64,000 bases of DNA from Paenibacillus sp. V4I3 (GCF_030817215.1 NZ_JAUSZA010000001.1:3322501-3386500); one strand, 5' to 3'; counted from the stretch's first letter, positions 18,259-27,796 are shown. Notes: generated from the sequence alone by a model not told the origin. Program-made: numbers and translations.

Positions 18259-19761
18259 ATGTCTACAGTCCTACTGCGTATGGCAGGCATTTCGAAGGAA
18301 TTCCCTGGAGTAAAAGCGTTGGAGGATGTCAACTTTACTGTCCGCACTGGTGAAGTGCATGTGTTGATGGGGGAAAATGGAGCCGGCAAGTCCACGTTAT
18401 TGAAAATCCTCTCGGGGGCATACCAGTGCACCAACGGCAAAATATGGGTTAAAGGCAGGGAAGTCACTGGGTTAAATCCCATTAAAGCAGGAAAACTAGG
18501 TATTTTCACGATCTATCAGGAGCTAAATTTACTGCCGAACTTAACTGTGACAGAGAACGTATTCTTGGGGAAAATGCCTCTGGCTAATCGGTTTTTGGGA
18601 ACTGTTCGATTCAGGGAAATGGTTCTGAAAACCAAAAGTATTTTAGAAGACCTGGGGATTCATGTGAATCCCGATGCTAAAGTACAGGATTTGCCAATCG
18701 CGGATCGACAAATGATTGAAATTGCGAAGGCATTATTAGCAGATCCGGATATCCTGGTGATGGATGAGCCGACATCTTCGTTATCCAAGCAGGAAGTTGA
18801 AAGATTATTTTCTGTCATACGGAAATTAAAGAGTAAGGGTAAAGGAATTATTTTCATATCGCATCGGATCGAAGAGCTTTGGAAGATCGGGGACCGGATT
18901 ACGATCCTCCGGGGAGGCCGGGTAGTTCTCGAAAACGCATTGCAAAATGTGGATGAAAATATGCTGATTAAAGCAATGGTTGGTAAAGAAATCAAAGAAA
19001 GATTCCCGGGCAATTCTAGTGAAAAGGGGCAGGAGGTGCTTAATGTCCGAAATCTTTCGCGCCAAGGAAAGCTACATGATATCACTTTTTCCTTGAAGAA
19101 AGGAGAAATACTCGGCATCGCAGGCTTAGTTGGAGCGGGAAGAACGGAGCTTGTGCGGGCTATTTATGGAGCGGATCCGATTGATTCCGGAGAGATTTAC
19201 TTGAACGGAAAAAAAACCAGGATTCGTCATCCTAGTGAGGCCATACACCATGGCATTGCGTTAATTCCGGAGGATAGAAAAGGGCAGGGGCTTCTACTTG
19301 GAATGGGCATCAAGGAAAATATTACGTTGCCTATCTTAAAATACATATCCCCAATTGGAGTTATTGATAAAACCGAGGAAAAGCGATTGGCGGAAGAATT
19401 TAAGACAAGACTGCAAATCAAAACACCTGATGTGCACTTTAAGACGATAAATCTGAGTGGCGGAAATCAACAAAAAGTAGTTTTGGCCAAATGGTTATGT
19501 GCGAAAGCTAAAGTGTTCATTTTCGACGAACCCACACGCGGCATAGATGTGGGCGCCAAAACGGAAGTGTACCAAAACATGATCGAACTAACGAAACAAG
19601 GAGTTTCTATTATCATGATTTCTTCCGAATTGCCTGAGATTATGGGAATGAGCGATCGGATTCTTGTTATGCACCAGGGGAAAGTGACAGCAATTTTTGA
19701 GAAGGATGAAGCAGATTCTGAAAAAATTTTAAGCTGTATGATGGGGAGGTATAAGAATTGA
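18259..19761 (+). CDS. Ribose-type sugar ABC importer, dual ATPase subunit
   Basis: A 500-residue RbsA-type protein with two fused ATP-binding domains. The first has Walker A GENGAGKST (residues ~38-46) and Walker B ILVMDEPTSSL. The second has the degenerate Walker A GLVGAGRTEL and signature LSGGNQQK, then IFDEPTRGID. Such one-chain ATPases energise RbsC-type permease dimers. The start follows AGAGGTGG. Its stop overlaps the next start by four bases (TTGA), a sign of translational coupling. Confidence 0.93.
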   Translation: MSTVLLRMAGISKEFPGVKALEDVNFTVRTGEVHVLMGENGAGKSTLLKILSGAYQCTNGKIWVKGREVTGLNPIKAGKLGIFTIYQELNLLPNLTVTENVFLGKMPLANRFLGTVRFREMVLKTKSILEDLGIHVNPDAKVQDLPIADRQMIEIAKALLADPDILVMDEPTSSLSKQEVERLFSVIRKLKSKGKGIIFISHRIEELWKIGDRITILRGGRVVLENALQNVDENMLIKAMVGKEIKERFPGNSSEKGQEVLNVRNLSRQGKLHDITFSLKKGEILGIAGLVGAGRTELVRAIYGADPIDSGEIYLNGKKTRIRHPSEAIHHGIALIPEDRKGQGLLLGMGIKENITLPILKYISPIGVIDKTEEKRLAEEFKTRLQIKTPDVHFKTINLSGGNQQKVVLAKWLCAKAKVFIFDEPTRGIDVGAKTEVYQNMIELTKQGVSIIMISSELPEIMGMSDRILVMHQGKVTAIFEKDEADSEKILSCMMGRYKN

Positions 19762-20747
19762 ACATTTCTAAGCCCCATTTTCAAAAAGTAGCGAATCGGC
19801 GATGGCTTAAGTCCAGCCTCTTACTGCAAATTTTGCGGAAGTACTCTGTGTTTGTTGCTTTAGTGTTGTTCTGTACGGTTATCAGCTTAATGACACCTAA
19901 CTTTTTGACGATTTCCAATTTATTAAACGTTGCCCAACAAATTTCAGAGAACTTTATATTAGCACTGGCAGCGTTATTGGTCATCATCACTGGGGGAATC
20001 GATTTATCGGCGGGTTCTATTGTCGGATTGGCCGGTATTGTCACCGCACTTTATCTTGTTAATGGCGGTAATTTCTTTATAGCCATTCTTGTAGGAATAG
20101 TTACGGGCGCAGCTTGTGGCGCGGTGAACGGCTTGTTGGTCGCTAAGACCAGATTATCTCCATTTATCGCAACATTAGGAATGATGGGTATTGCCAAAGG
20201 GTTAGCCTTGGTTATTACATCCGGAAATTCGATTGCGATTAGTAATACTTCCTATCAATTTATAGGAAGCGGAAATGTACTGGGGATACCGACGCCGGTT
20301 TTAATCATGTTGGTTTTGTTGATCATCGTACATTTCATTCTTAAGAAAACTTGGATGGGCAGATATTTATACGCAATTGGGGGAGGTGAGGAAACTTCGC
20401 GATTGTCTGGAATTCGAGTAGATCGGGTTCAATGGGTTGTTTACACAGTAGCTGGTGCCTTTGCAGGACTTACAGCTATTTTACTAACATCCAAATTATA
20501 TACCGCTCTGCCAACTGCAGCTGAAGGCTATGAGTTAAATGCGATTGCAGCTGCCGTCATCGGCGGGGCAAGTCTAATGGGTGGGGTCGGTGGGGTATGG
20601 GGAACTTTATATGGTGCCTTACTGATTGGTATAATAAGCAACGGTTTAAATTTACTGGATGTATCTTCATTTTGGAAGCAGGTAGTCATTGGTGCAATCA
20701 TTATTATTGCCGTTCTCATTGACCGATTCCGAAATCGTGCTAAATAG
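19758..20747 (+). CDS. Ribose-type sugar ABC importer, permease
   Basis: A 329-residue RbsC-like membrane protein with about eight to ten hydrophobic segments. Family marks are LVIITGGIDLSAGSIVGLAG (residues ~75-93), the NGLLVAKTRLSPFIATLG loop and, near the end, AIAAAVIGGASLMGG. The TTG start overlaps the ATPase stop codon. It works with the two preceding products in the cytoplasmic membrane. Confidence 0.92.
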   Translation: MNISKPHFQKVANRRWLKSSLLLQILRKYSVFVALVLFCTVISLMTPNFLTISNLLNVAQQISENFILALAALLVIITGGIDLSAGSIVGLAGIVTALYLVNGGNFFIAILVGIVTGAACGAVNGLLVAKTRLSPFIATLGMMGIAKGLALVITSGNSIAISNTSYQFIGSGNVLGIPTPVLIMLVLLIIVHFILKKTWMGRYLYAIGGGEETSRLSGIRVDRVQWVVYTVAGAFAGLTAILLTSKLYTALPTAAEGYELNAIAAAVIGGASLMGGVGGVWGTLYGALLIGIISNGLNLLDVSSFWKQVVIGAIIIIAVLIDRFRNRAK

Positions 20748-20804
20748 GATGGAAATTAGTTAAGCTGATCAAATTAGGGTTTAGAGAAAGGTAGGATGAA
20801 CATA

Positions 20805-21203
20805 ATGACAGTTCGTAAAATTAATATCAGCGAAGTTAGCAGTGACCAGACGCTTAAAAGTGAAGAGGGCTGGGTCCGGATGGAAGTTAAGTGGGTATGT
20901 ACCGAAGATACGATGGGATCTCAATATACCACTTTCGGACACACCATATTCGGTCCTGGAGGAGGTGCTCATGAGCTCCATGCTCATCCGAACGCGGAAG
21001 AGATTCTGTATGTTATTCGCGGACATGGCATCGCGATCAGCGGTGACGAGCAATTTGAAATTGGTCCAGGAGACCTGCTGTTTGTTCCAAAAGGAGAAAG
21101 ACATTATTTCAAAAATACACATCCGACAGAAGAAATGGAAACCGTATGGCTCTATGGCGGTGCTCCTTCTTTAAAGAAAGCTGGTTATGTGCAGGTTGAT
21201 TAA
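20805..21203 (+). CDS. Cupin-domain protein
   Basis: A 132-residue single-domain cupin. The metal-binding motif 1 is clear (HELHAHPNAEE then a Gly 10 residues on), and motif 2 is GPGDLLFVPKGERHYF, giving a 3-His/1-Glu site. Small cupins like this act as isomerases, dioxygenases or sugar-acid converters, or bind ligand. ATG at 20805 is preferred because AAGGTAGG is 8 bases before it. It sits between the sugar importer and a hydroxyacid dehydrogenase, so it is probably a pathway enzyme, but its reaction is unknown. Confidence 0.8.
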   Translation: MTVRKINISEVSSDQTLKSEEGWVRMEVKWVCTEDTMGSQYTTFGHTIFGPGGGAHELHAHPNAEEILYVIRGHGIAISGDEQFEIGPGDLLFVPKGERHYFKNTHPTEEMETVWLYGGAPSLKKAGYVQVD

Positions 21204-21253
21204 TACAGTTATTTAATATTTCTATATCAAAATTTATTGAGGGAGTGAAGAAA

Positions 21254-22132
21254 ATGAAAGTAGGATTCGTAGGTCTAGGTAACATGGGGTTTCCCATGGC
21301 TCAAAACATTCTTAAAGCAGGACATGAATTGGTGGTTTATAATCGCACAGCTTCCAAGGCTGATCCATTGATCTTGCAAGGTGCTAAGTTTTGCGCGACG
21401 CCTGCTGAAGTGGCTCGTGAGGCAGGTATTGTTCTTAGTATGCTAGCGGACGATGCCGCTGCGGAAGAAGTTGTTTTTGGCACAAACGGGATTTTGGAAG
21501 GACTGCCATCAGGGGGGATCCATGTATCTACAAGCACGATCAGCATTGATCTAGCGAAGCGGATGGCCGATGCTCACCAAGCTCACGGTCAACAGTGCGT
21601 TTCCGCTAACGTTTTGGGCCGTCCGGATGCAGCGGAAGCGGCTGAACTTCGCGTCATGGTAGCCGGTCCGGCAGAAGCGCGTGAGAAAGTTTGGCCGGTT
21701 TTGGAGGCTTTAGGAAAAAATATCTTCGTAGTCGGAGATGAGGTTCAAATGGCCAACGTCGTCAAGCTCGCGAACAACTTCCTCATTATCGCCATGCTTG
21801 AGGCACTATCAGAAGCTCTGGTGCTCGTGCGTAAGCATGGCGTAGATTCTGGGCAGTTCTTAGAGGTTGCAAATTCGTTTTTCCGTTCCCCGATTTATCA
21901 AAATTACGGAAGAATTATCAATGAACGTCTCTTTGAACCGGCCGGGTTCAAAATGAAACTAGGTCTGAAGGACGTAAAGCTTATGCTGCAAGCGGCGGAG
22001 GCTGTGTCTACGCCACTGCCAATTGCTGACTTAGTACGAAACCACTTTTTGGAGGGAATCTCACGCGGCTGGGGGGATCTGGAATGGGCAGCCCTAATTA
22101 AATCACTGGAATCGGACGCTGGATTAGACTAG
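21254..22132 (+). CDS. 3-hydroxyisobutyrate/tartronate-semialdehyde-type NAD(P) dehydrogenase
   Basis: A 292-residue beta-hydroxyacid dehydrogenase. The N-terminal Rossmann motif is FVGLGNMGFPMAQN (residues ~5-18). The substrate-binding strand (HVSTSTIS) and the catalytic Lys in VVKLANNFL (~170) are present. The family reversibly oxidises beta-hydroxyacids such as 3-hydroxyisobutyrate, glycerate/tartronate semialdehyde and related compounds. ATG at 21254 follows GAGGGAG, and a GTG at 21245 is too close. A terminator follows, so this is probably the last gene of the catabolic run. Confidence 0.87.
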   Translation: MKVGFVGLGNMGFPMAQNILKAGHELVVYNRTASKADPLILQGAKFCATPAEVAREAGIVLSMLADDAAAEEVVFGTNGILEGLPSGGIHVSTSTISIDLAKRMADAHQAHGQQCVSANVLGRPDAAEAAELRVMVAGPAEAREKVWPVLEALGKNIFVVGDEVQMANVVKLANNFLIIAMLEALSEALVLVRKHGVDSGQFLEVANSFFRSPIYQNYGRIINERLFEPAGFKMKLGLKDVKLMLQAAEAVSTPLPIADLVRNHFLEGISRGWGDLEWAALIKSLESDAGLD

Positions 22133-22155
22133 GAACAACCTGAGGAGCAGCATGG

Positions 22156-22200
22156 GAGGGCATCGGTTTACTTTAGAGTGAACATAATGCCCTCTTTTTT
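22156..22200 (+). terminator. Terminator of the catabolic run
   Basis: GAGGGCAT (22156-22163) pairs perfectly with ATGCCCTC (22187-22194), followed by six T residues. It separates the dehydrogenase from the symporter gene. Confidence 0.85.
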
Positions 22201-22279
22201 ATGAATTATTAATGTAAGCGGATTCATTTTGATGTGAAATGATGTGAAACACTTACAAAATAAGAAAAGAGGGATTAGC

Positions 22280-23563
22280 ATGAGGGTCAATCTTAAAAAC
22301 TTAACGGTACAAGTAATTATTGCTATTATTATCGGTGTTTTTATTGGACAGATTTTCCCTACATTTGGTGTACAACTGAAAGTGCTAGCCGATGTGTTCA
22401 TTAAATTAATTAAAATGGTTATCGTCCCCATTGTATTCCTAACTATTGTCATAGGCATAAACAACATGGGCAGCTTAAAAAAGGTCGGCCGCATCGGTGG
22501 AAAGGCACTGCTCTATTTTGAGCTTGTAACAACACTTGCCATGATTATTGGCGTCTCCGTGATGTACTTCGTTCAGCCTGGCAAAGGTATGGATACCAGC
22601 CAGTTAGGCAAAGCTGCTGCGGATGTAGCCAAGATTACGAAGCAAGCAAATGATGCCTCGCAAGGCTGGATTGATTTCCTCGTGAATATTGTTCCTGATA
22701 ATGTTATTGGCGCGTTTGCTAAAGGCGACATGCTTCCTGTATTATTTTTCGCACTTCTGTTCGCTTTTGCCCTTCTGCCATTGAAGGAAAGGTCAAAACC
22801 GTTAACAGATCTTCTCGAAAGACTCAATGAGGTCTTCTTTAAAATTGTTGGCATCATCATGCGCGTATCGCCTTTAGCAGCAGGCGGCGCAATGGCTTTC
22901 ACGATCGGCAAGTTCGGAATCGGTTCTCTCTTCTCGTTAGGGAAGATGATGGCTTGTGTCTATATCACTATGTTCTTATTTATCGTAATCGTTCTAGGGC
23001 TGATCGCGCGATACTTCGGGTTTAACATTTTTAACTTGCTTAAATTCATTAAAGGAGAAATATTGCTTGTCTTAGGAACATCTTCTTCTGAATCCGCATT
23101 GCCAAGTTTAATGAAACGACTTGAACAATATGGCTGCTCTAAATCTGTTGTTGGCCTCGTCGTTCCAACGGGATACTCCTTTAACCCTGATGGAAGCTCA
23201 CTCTATATGGTTATGGCGCCATTGTTCATCGCTCAGGCTTTCGACGTACATCTGAACTGGGCTCAGTTACTGACAATGCTTGGTGTAGCGATGCTTATCT
23301 CTAAGGGAGCCGCTGGTGTCTCCGGTACTGCTTTCGTTGCTACAGCATCTTTATTGACTGCCCTTCCGGGTCATATTATTCCAATCGAAGGTATGGCTCT
23401 GCTCCTCGGTGTCGACCGATTTATGTCTGAAGCACGGGCGATCACCAACATGATCGGCAACGCCGTCGCGACGGTTGTGATTTCGAAAAGCGAGAATCAG
23501 TTTGATAACTCGAAAAGTAAAAATCTCCCTGTTGCGAATGAGGATAATGCATTCTCGGTATAG
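22280..23563 (+). CDS. Dicarboxylate/amino acid:cation symporter
   Basis: A 427-residue DAACS-family (DctA/GltP) secondary transporter importing C4-dicarboxylates or acidic amino acids with protons or sodium. About eight membrane segments and two re-entrant loops are expected. The serine-rich TSSSESALPSLM loop (first hairpin) and the VPTGYSFNPDGSSLYM motif (TM7) are clear. The ATG at 22280 has AGAGGG upstream; an earlier GTG at 22244 lacks one. It is separately transcribed after a terminator. Import of malate- or tartrate-like acids would fit the neighbouring dehydrogenase. Confidence 0.92.
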   Translation: MRVNLKNLTVQVIIAIIIGVFIGQIFPTFGVQLKVLADVFIKLIKMVIVPIVFLTIVIGINNMGSLKKVGRIGGKALLYFELVTTLAMIIGVSVMYFVQPGKGMDTSQLGKAAADVAKITKQANDASQGWIDFLVNIVPDNVIGAFAKGDMLPVLFFALLFAFALLPLKERSKPLTDLLERLNEVFFKIVGIIMRVSPLAAGGAMAFTIGKFGIGSLFSLGKMMACVYITMFLFIVIVLGLIARYFGFNIFNLLKFIKGEILLVLGTSSSESALPSLMKRLEQYGCSKSVVGLVVPTGYSFNPDGSSLYMVMAPLFIAQAFDVHLNWAQLLTMLGVAMLISKGAAGVSGTAFVATASLLTALPGHIIPIEGMALLLGVDRFMSEARAITNMIGNAVATVVISKSENQFDNSKSKNLPVANEDNAFSV

Positions 23564-23785
23564 CAAATCTATTTGAATAATGGATACAGCCCTTACTCTA
23601 TTGGAGTGGGGCTGTTTATGATGGGAAGAGAGAAGATTATATTTAAGGGTATTACTGGACTCCTCCCACTTGGTATAACAGGCTACTGCTAGATGCTGTA
23701 TTTGATGTTTATTATCATTGGTACAATGAAAGTTAAGGAATCTCTTTCAATGAGCTTAAATTTTTGCTAATCCAGTTGCGGTTTT

Positions 23786-23832
23786 TAGACTTGCACTTGT
23801 TGCAGTGCGTGCAAGTCTAATGTGCTTTTTTG
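23786..23832 (+). terminator. Strong hairpin with T-rich tail
   Basis: TAGACTTGCAC (23786-23796) pairs perfectly with GTGCAAGTCTA (23809-23819), followed by TGTGCTTTTTT. A weaker hairpin (ACAGCCC/GGGCTGT, about 23585-23615) directly follows the symporter stop. Nothing else is recognisable in 23564-24232 apart from two further hairpins listed separately. Confidence 0.7.
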
Positions 23833-24043
23833 CATTATTATAAATCCTCATTTTTCAATTGGTTTTCACACTTTGCCATTTCAAATTTGGTCCCTCAAAT
23901 GGGCAACTTTCAAGGTTAATTAATTTCATGAATAATTATGCATAAATTGCATAATTGTATAATCTCTATTGCAATTAATTTTGAAACAGAAGTGTTGACT
24001 GGATATACCTAGAGGCAAAATCTAAATAATTATGAAACAAAAT

Positions 24044-24077
24044 AAACGGAGCCGCGCGGGTTTGCGGACTCCGTTTT
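24044..24077. terminator. Bidirectional terminator-like hairpin
   Basis: AAACGGAG/CTCCGTTT with an inner CCGC/GCGG stem; A-rich before and T-rich after, so usable on either strand. It is isolated from any gene end and marks the left flank of the TniQ relic. Confidence 0.65.
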
Positions 24078-24163
24078 ATATTTATTTATGAAACATCACA
24101 ACGATTTGTTGCAATATTCCTTGGAAATTGTTTTTATACGAAATAATGAATAAATATACAACA

Positions 24164-24196
24164 GGGCAAACGATAATATTTTTCGTTTGCCCATTT
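24164..24196. terminator. Hairpin directly upstream of tniQ
   Basis: GGGCAAACGA (24164-24173) pairs perfectly with TCGTTTGCCC (24183-24192), followed by ATTTT. It lies about 40 bases before the TniQ start, so it may be an upstream terminator or a leader hairpin. Confidence 0.55.
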
Positions 24197-24232
24197 TCAT
24201 AATAATCGTAGAATTAATGGAGCTGAGGAATT

Positions 24233-25640
24233 ATGAATACTAAGAAATTGCTATTTGTCCCCAAAGTTTATGAAGATGAAAGTTTAGTTAGCTATATTTA
24301 TCGATTAGCTAATGTAAATAACTATGATAAAGCTTGGATATTTGAGGTGCTAGGAATAGATCTTAGTAAAATACGTACCCATGGATTTCAACTGGGAAAT
24401 GAAAAAATAGATACATCCATTCTCGCTGAAATTACTGGAATTAATCAAGTTGTATTTGACGACTTATCTTTGAATATTAAAAATTCAAATTCAGTAATTC
24501 AAAATACAATTGAGCGATTTGCTATTAGAAATGTAAAAAAACAGTTCTGTCCGTTATGTTTAAAAGAAAGTATTTATTATAGGAAAATTTGGGATATAAA
24601 TATTTATACAAGATGTCATATTCATAATTGTTTATTAATGTGTAGATGCATAAATTGTAATAGATATATGACAAATCAAGATATTTTAAGTGATTTATGC
24701 AAATGTGGATACATGATATCGAACAATTTGATTATAGGGTGTGAAAATTCTGATTTAGGACAACTAATATCAAAAAAAAATAATAAAAATAAAAATCAGA
24801 TAACCCCAAAAATTTCAGAGGGATTTGAAAAGTTAGAGATTGATTTAATATTGTACCTAATAATATTCTTATCTATAAAAATTTCAAATGGTTTTTATCA
24901 GAGAAGAATTGCATTCACTGAATCTAGTGATGTTCAATTTAATGATAAAATCGTTAACGAAGCTTTCGGTATTTTTATTAACTGGCCGCAATCATTTTAT
25001 GATTTTTTGAATGAATTCAAAAAGATACCTAAAAAATATCATCTTCTAACGGGATTAAAAAGAGATTATGGACGTTTTCATGTTGAAATGAAGAAACTAT
25101 CTCTAACCCCTAGTTTTAGATTTTTTACCGAAGAATATATGAAGTATATACAAAATATTTGGGATGGAGGAAATGGTCCGAAATTCTTAAATGCGACCTT
25201 AAACAGCAAATATATTAGTGCAATTCAGGCGAGTAAACTCCTGGGTACGAAATCTATTAATTTTTCAGCACTAATTAATGAAGGTTTACTGGAAGGTATA
25301 ATTGTTATTAGACCTTCTAAAAACTTAATACTAATCGAAAAACCCTCTTTAGAGAACTATAAAAAGCAAAGAGAATTAGCCGCAAAAAATAATAGAAACC
25401 AGATCGTAGATGAAACAGTAAAAGAATTAGGGTTTATTACAGTGAGAGAAGCTGCAAAGAGATTCGAAAACATCAAATACAACAATGACAAAAATAGCAA
25501 TAGATCACTTAGTTAAAAAAGGTCATAGGATCTTTATTCTGGAAAGTTTTGTAGATAATCTGTATGAGTTTGTAAATAACAAAAGTAAAACTTTCAACGG
25601 TGAAACTAATAATCCGGCCACCACCAAAAGAAACAAGGAG
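24233..25640 (+). pseudogene. tniQ: TniQ/TnsD-family transposition protein, frameshifted and cut by IS110 DNA
   Basis: The first 427 codons resemble TniQ/TnsD proteins, which choose targets for Tn7-like and other DDE transposons. The N-terminal YEDESLVSYIYRLA and a zinc-finger region (CPLCLK, H-x-H-x3-L, then CRCINC and CKC, residues ~110-165) are clear. C-terminal repeated modules (YISAIQASKLLG..., FITVREAAKRFE...) follow. The frame stops at 25516, but the module plainly continues from about 25490 in the next frame (IAIDHLVKKGHRIFILES) to about 25620, implying a frameshift in an A-rich run. IS110 sequence then replaces the rest. No TnsA/B/C genes are near. Base composition is far more AT-rich than its neighbours. 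Confidence 0.7.
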
Positions 25641-26582
25641 AATCACGACAATAGTCCATCTAAGAATGATCCGAAGGATGCGCTTGTCATTGCCGACGTG
25701 GTCAGCCGAGGATTTTACTATGAATACTCTCGACAAGCTGCAGTCTTTCAAAGGTTGAGAACAATGATGAGTGATCGGGAATATTGGGTGACAAATAGTG
25801 TACGGCTGCAGAACCGAATCATCCGCTGGATAGACATTCGCTTCCCTGAATATTTTTCTGTGTTTAAAGATTGGACCTGCAAACGTTCCTTGGCTACGCT
25901 TAAGGAATTCCCATTTCCGCAGGATATAGAGTCTCTGTCCGTATCTGATGTGATCACTGCTTGGAGAGCGCATATGCAGCGAGCCGGTGGTTCCACTGGC
26001 ATGCAGAAAGCTGCGCAACTTATCTCTCTAGCTAAGCGAAGTGTAGGCGACAAGACTGCTCCCAATGAAGCGAATCAGGATTTACACCGACTCTTGCAAG
26101 AGTTCGAACGGATTGTTGAAATACTAAATGAAATTGAAAAAGATATCCAAAAATTGCTCAGTGAAATTCCTATGGCCGATCAGCTTCGATCTATCAAAGG
26201 ACTAGGCTCAATCTGTACGGCAGCTATTCTTTCAGGTGCTGGTGACCTTAGACAGTATGCGCATGGGCGCCAATTATTACGTAAAGCCGGCTTGAACCTA
26301 GCCGAAAGCACGTCGGGAAAACGTAAAGGACAGATCGTGCTTTCTAAAAGAGGCGATGCTACGCTGCGAAAATATCTATATCTAGCCACGATCCAGCTCG
26401 TAGGGAATAATCCTGTGTTCCGACAGTTACATGAGAATAATGTTCAAATCAAGCATATGAAGAAGCAACAGTCTGTATTTAAACTGCTTGGAAAACTGGC
26501 ACGAATCATCATTAGTATTGTTCAAAAAGGAGAAACTTTTTCTCCTGAGATAGCTGCTCCAACGTTTACGCAAGCTGCTTAA
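25640..26582 (+). pseudogene. 5'-truncated IS110-family transposase
   Basis: Recognisable from NSPSKNDPKDALVIAD, which holds the last two acidic residues of the RuvC-like DEDD site, to the C-terminal transposase domain. That domain contains RSIKGLGSICTAAILSGAG and the SGKRKG...SKRGDATLRKY stretch with the conserved serine. About 100 N-terminal residues with the first Asp and Glu are missing. Instead, an in-frame ATG at 25485 joins it to out-of-frame TniQ codons, making an accidental 365-codon chimera. It cannot be an active recombinase. Confidence 0.8.
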
Positions 26583-26608
26583 AACGAACTTAAAGATCAC
26601 ATAGATTG

Positions 26609-26931
26609 ACTCATTCGCAGGATTTCAAAAAAGAAAGCACGGAGAACCGAGCTACTGCCCGGCAAGGGCTTCAGACCCATCCGCTAAACGCTATCGGTCT
26701 CCACGCCTTGGTCAGGTGTAACGAAGGAATGTGAGGGCATAGACCCGTTGAGCCATGGGATGGTGAACGCCAAGGAGAAAGTGGAGTATGCGTGCAGAAG
26801 AATAGCACTTGGAGAAATGTTCTACACGTTTCTTCTGTTCCCGCATATCCAAACATGGAACGACGGTGTTTAATAAGCTTACTTTCTGGACGACAGCTGT
26901 TATACATGGCGATGAAATCCTGCGAATGAGT
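26609..26931. repeat. 18-bp perfect inverted repeat pair
   Basis: ACTCATTCGCAGGATTTC at 26609-26626 and its exact complement at 26914-26931, 287 bases apart. The enclosed segment is non-coding and follows the IS110 transposase. Confidence 0.9.
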
Positions 26932-27074
26932 GAGTAAATGTGAGATAAACCCTTAAAACCGAGGGACGGGCAGTAGAGTGGAATAACCAAGATAGAAATA
27001 CTGTAAAATGATGGAAACTTTTATGGATGCTGAACGTCTAAATGATTAGTAGTTATTAAGGAAGAGGGGATTTC

Positions 27075-27506
27075 ATGAGAAAATTTTTAATCGTTGCGAT
27101 TTTAAGCTTGTTTTTGCTGAGTGCATGTTCATCTCAACAAAAATATTCTGAACAAACTAAACCTACTCAATTAATATCAATTACATTAACAGATGCTTAT
27201 CCTGGGAATTTAACAAATGTAAATAGAGTCGAATTGTTTGATGGTTCTTCAGGGGAAAGAAAAATAGTAGCAGATCGGACAATAATTCAAAACTGGCTTA
27301 ACCAAATTAAAGATATTAAATTAATACCTGAAAAGGATCAAGGTGTAAGGGCTGGGGACGTATTTGGAATTACTTTATATGAAGGCGAAGTTAAAAAATT
27401 TGGGTTTCTATCAGGGAATGTAAACAATGTATATTACAAGACCAATAAAGATTTCGTAGAACCAATCAGAGCCTTATTTAAGGAACAGTTTGGGAGACAA
27501 TTCTAG
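27075..27506 (+). CDS. Hypothetical lipoprotein
   Basis: A 143-residue protein with a lipoprotein signal peptide (lipobox LSAC, Cys at about 18). The mature domain is mixed alpha/beta with no family I recognise; it resembles small beta-rich proteins in which a physical quantity such as a voltage or binding parameter is not implied. It has a good ribosome site (AAGAGGGG) and a strong terminator behind it. AT-rich like the surrounding mobile-element zone. It presumably sits on the outer face of the membrane; function unknown. Confidence 0.7.
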   Translation: MRKFLIVAILSLFLLSACSSQQKYSEQTKPTQLISITLTDAYPGNLTNVNRVELFDGSSGERKIVADRTIIQNWLNQIKDIKLIPEKDQGVRAGDVFGITLYEGEVKKFGFLSGNVNNVYYKTNKDFVEPIRALFKEQFGRQF

Positions 27507-27542
27507 GCAGGCTTTTCGGTAAGATATATCATTAAGCTAACG

Positions 27543-27556
27543 GAAACTATAGTTGA
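27543..27556. repeat. Short palindrome related to GAACTATAGTTC, copy 1
   Basis: GAAACTATAGTTGA, core AACTATAGTT. Closely related strings occur at 32421-32437 and 46017-46032, each in an intergenic gap near a hairpin. Confidence 0.6.
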
Positions 27557-27562
27557 ACAAAC

Positions 27563-27593
27563 CACAAAAGGCTGCCGCGTGCAGCCTTTTGTG
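27563..27593 (+). terminator. Strong terminator hairpin
   Basis: CACAAAAGGCTGC pairs perfectly over 13 bases with GCAGCCTTTTGTG around a 5-base CGCGT loop. It serves the lipoprotein gene and could work in both directions. Confidence 0.85.
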
Positions 27594-27796
27594 TTAAGGG
27601 CAGTATAACAAAATAAGTAATTAGGTAATAACAATGAAACATACACTACGCATGCATCAAACCTGACATGAAAATTTCGCTTAAAATATTTCCTAAATAA
27701 GGAATATTATGTTGTATTTTCGTGGACGTCTATGAAAAAAGCTCCTATTGTTAAGAATGACGCGTTATCCATCATTCTCCACAAAAGGAGCCCACC

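Larger units (their letters stand above)
25640..26973 (+). mobile_element. IS110-family element relic with 3' non-coding part
   Basis: Comprises a 5'-truncated transposase and ~390 bases of downstream non-coding DNA rich in short stems, including a perfect 18-bp inverted repeat (26609-26626 and 26914-26931). IS110-family elements lack long terminal inverted repeats and carry a structured bridge RNA in one non-coding end, so the downstream part may be that region. The exact ends cannot be set. The right limit is placed at a repeated CCGAGGGACGGGCAG, which may or may not belong to it. Confidence 0.5.

Noticed and set aside
24233..25516. Complete Tn7-like or CRISPR-associated transposon
   Set aside because: Only a broken TniQ is present; there are no TnsA/B/C or Cas genes, no repeat array and no recognisable ends in the window.
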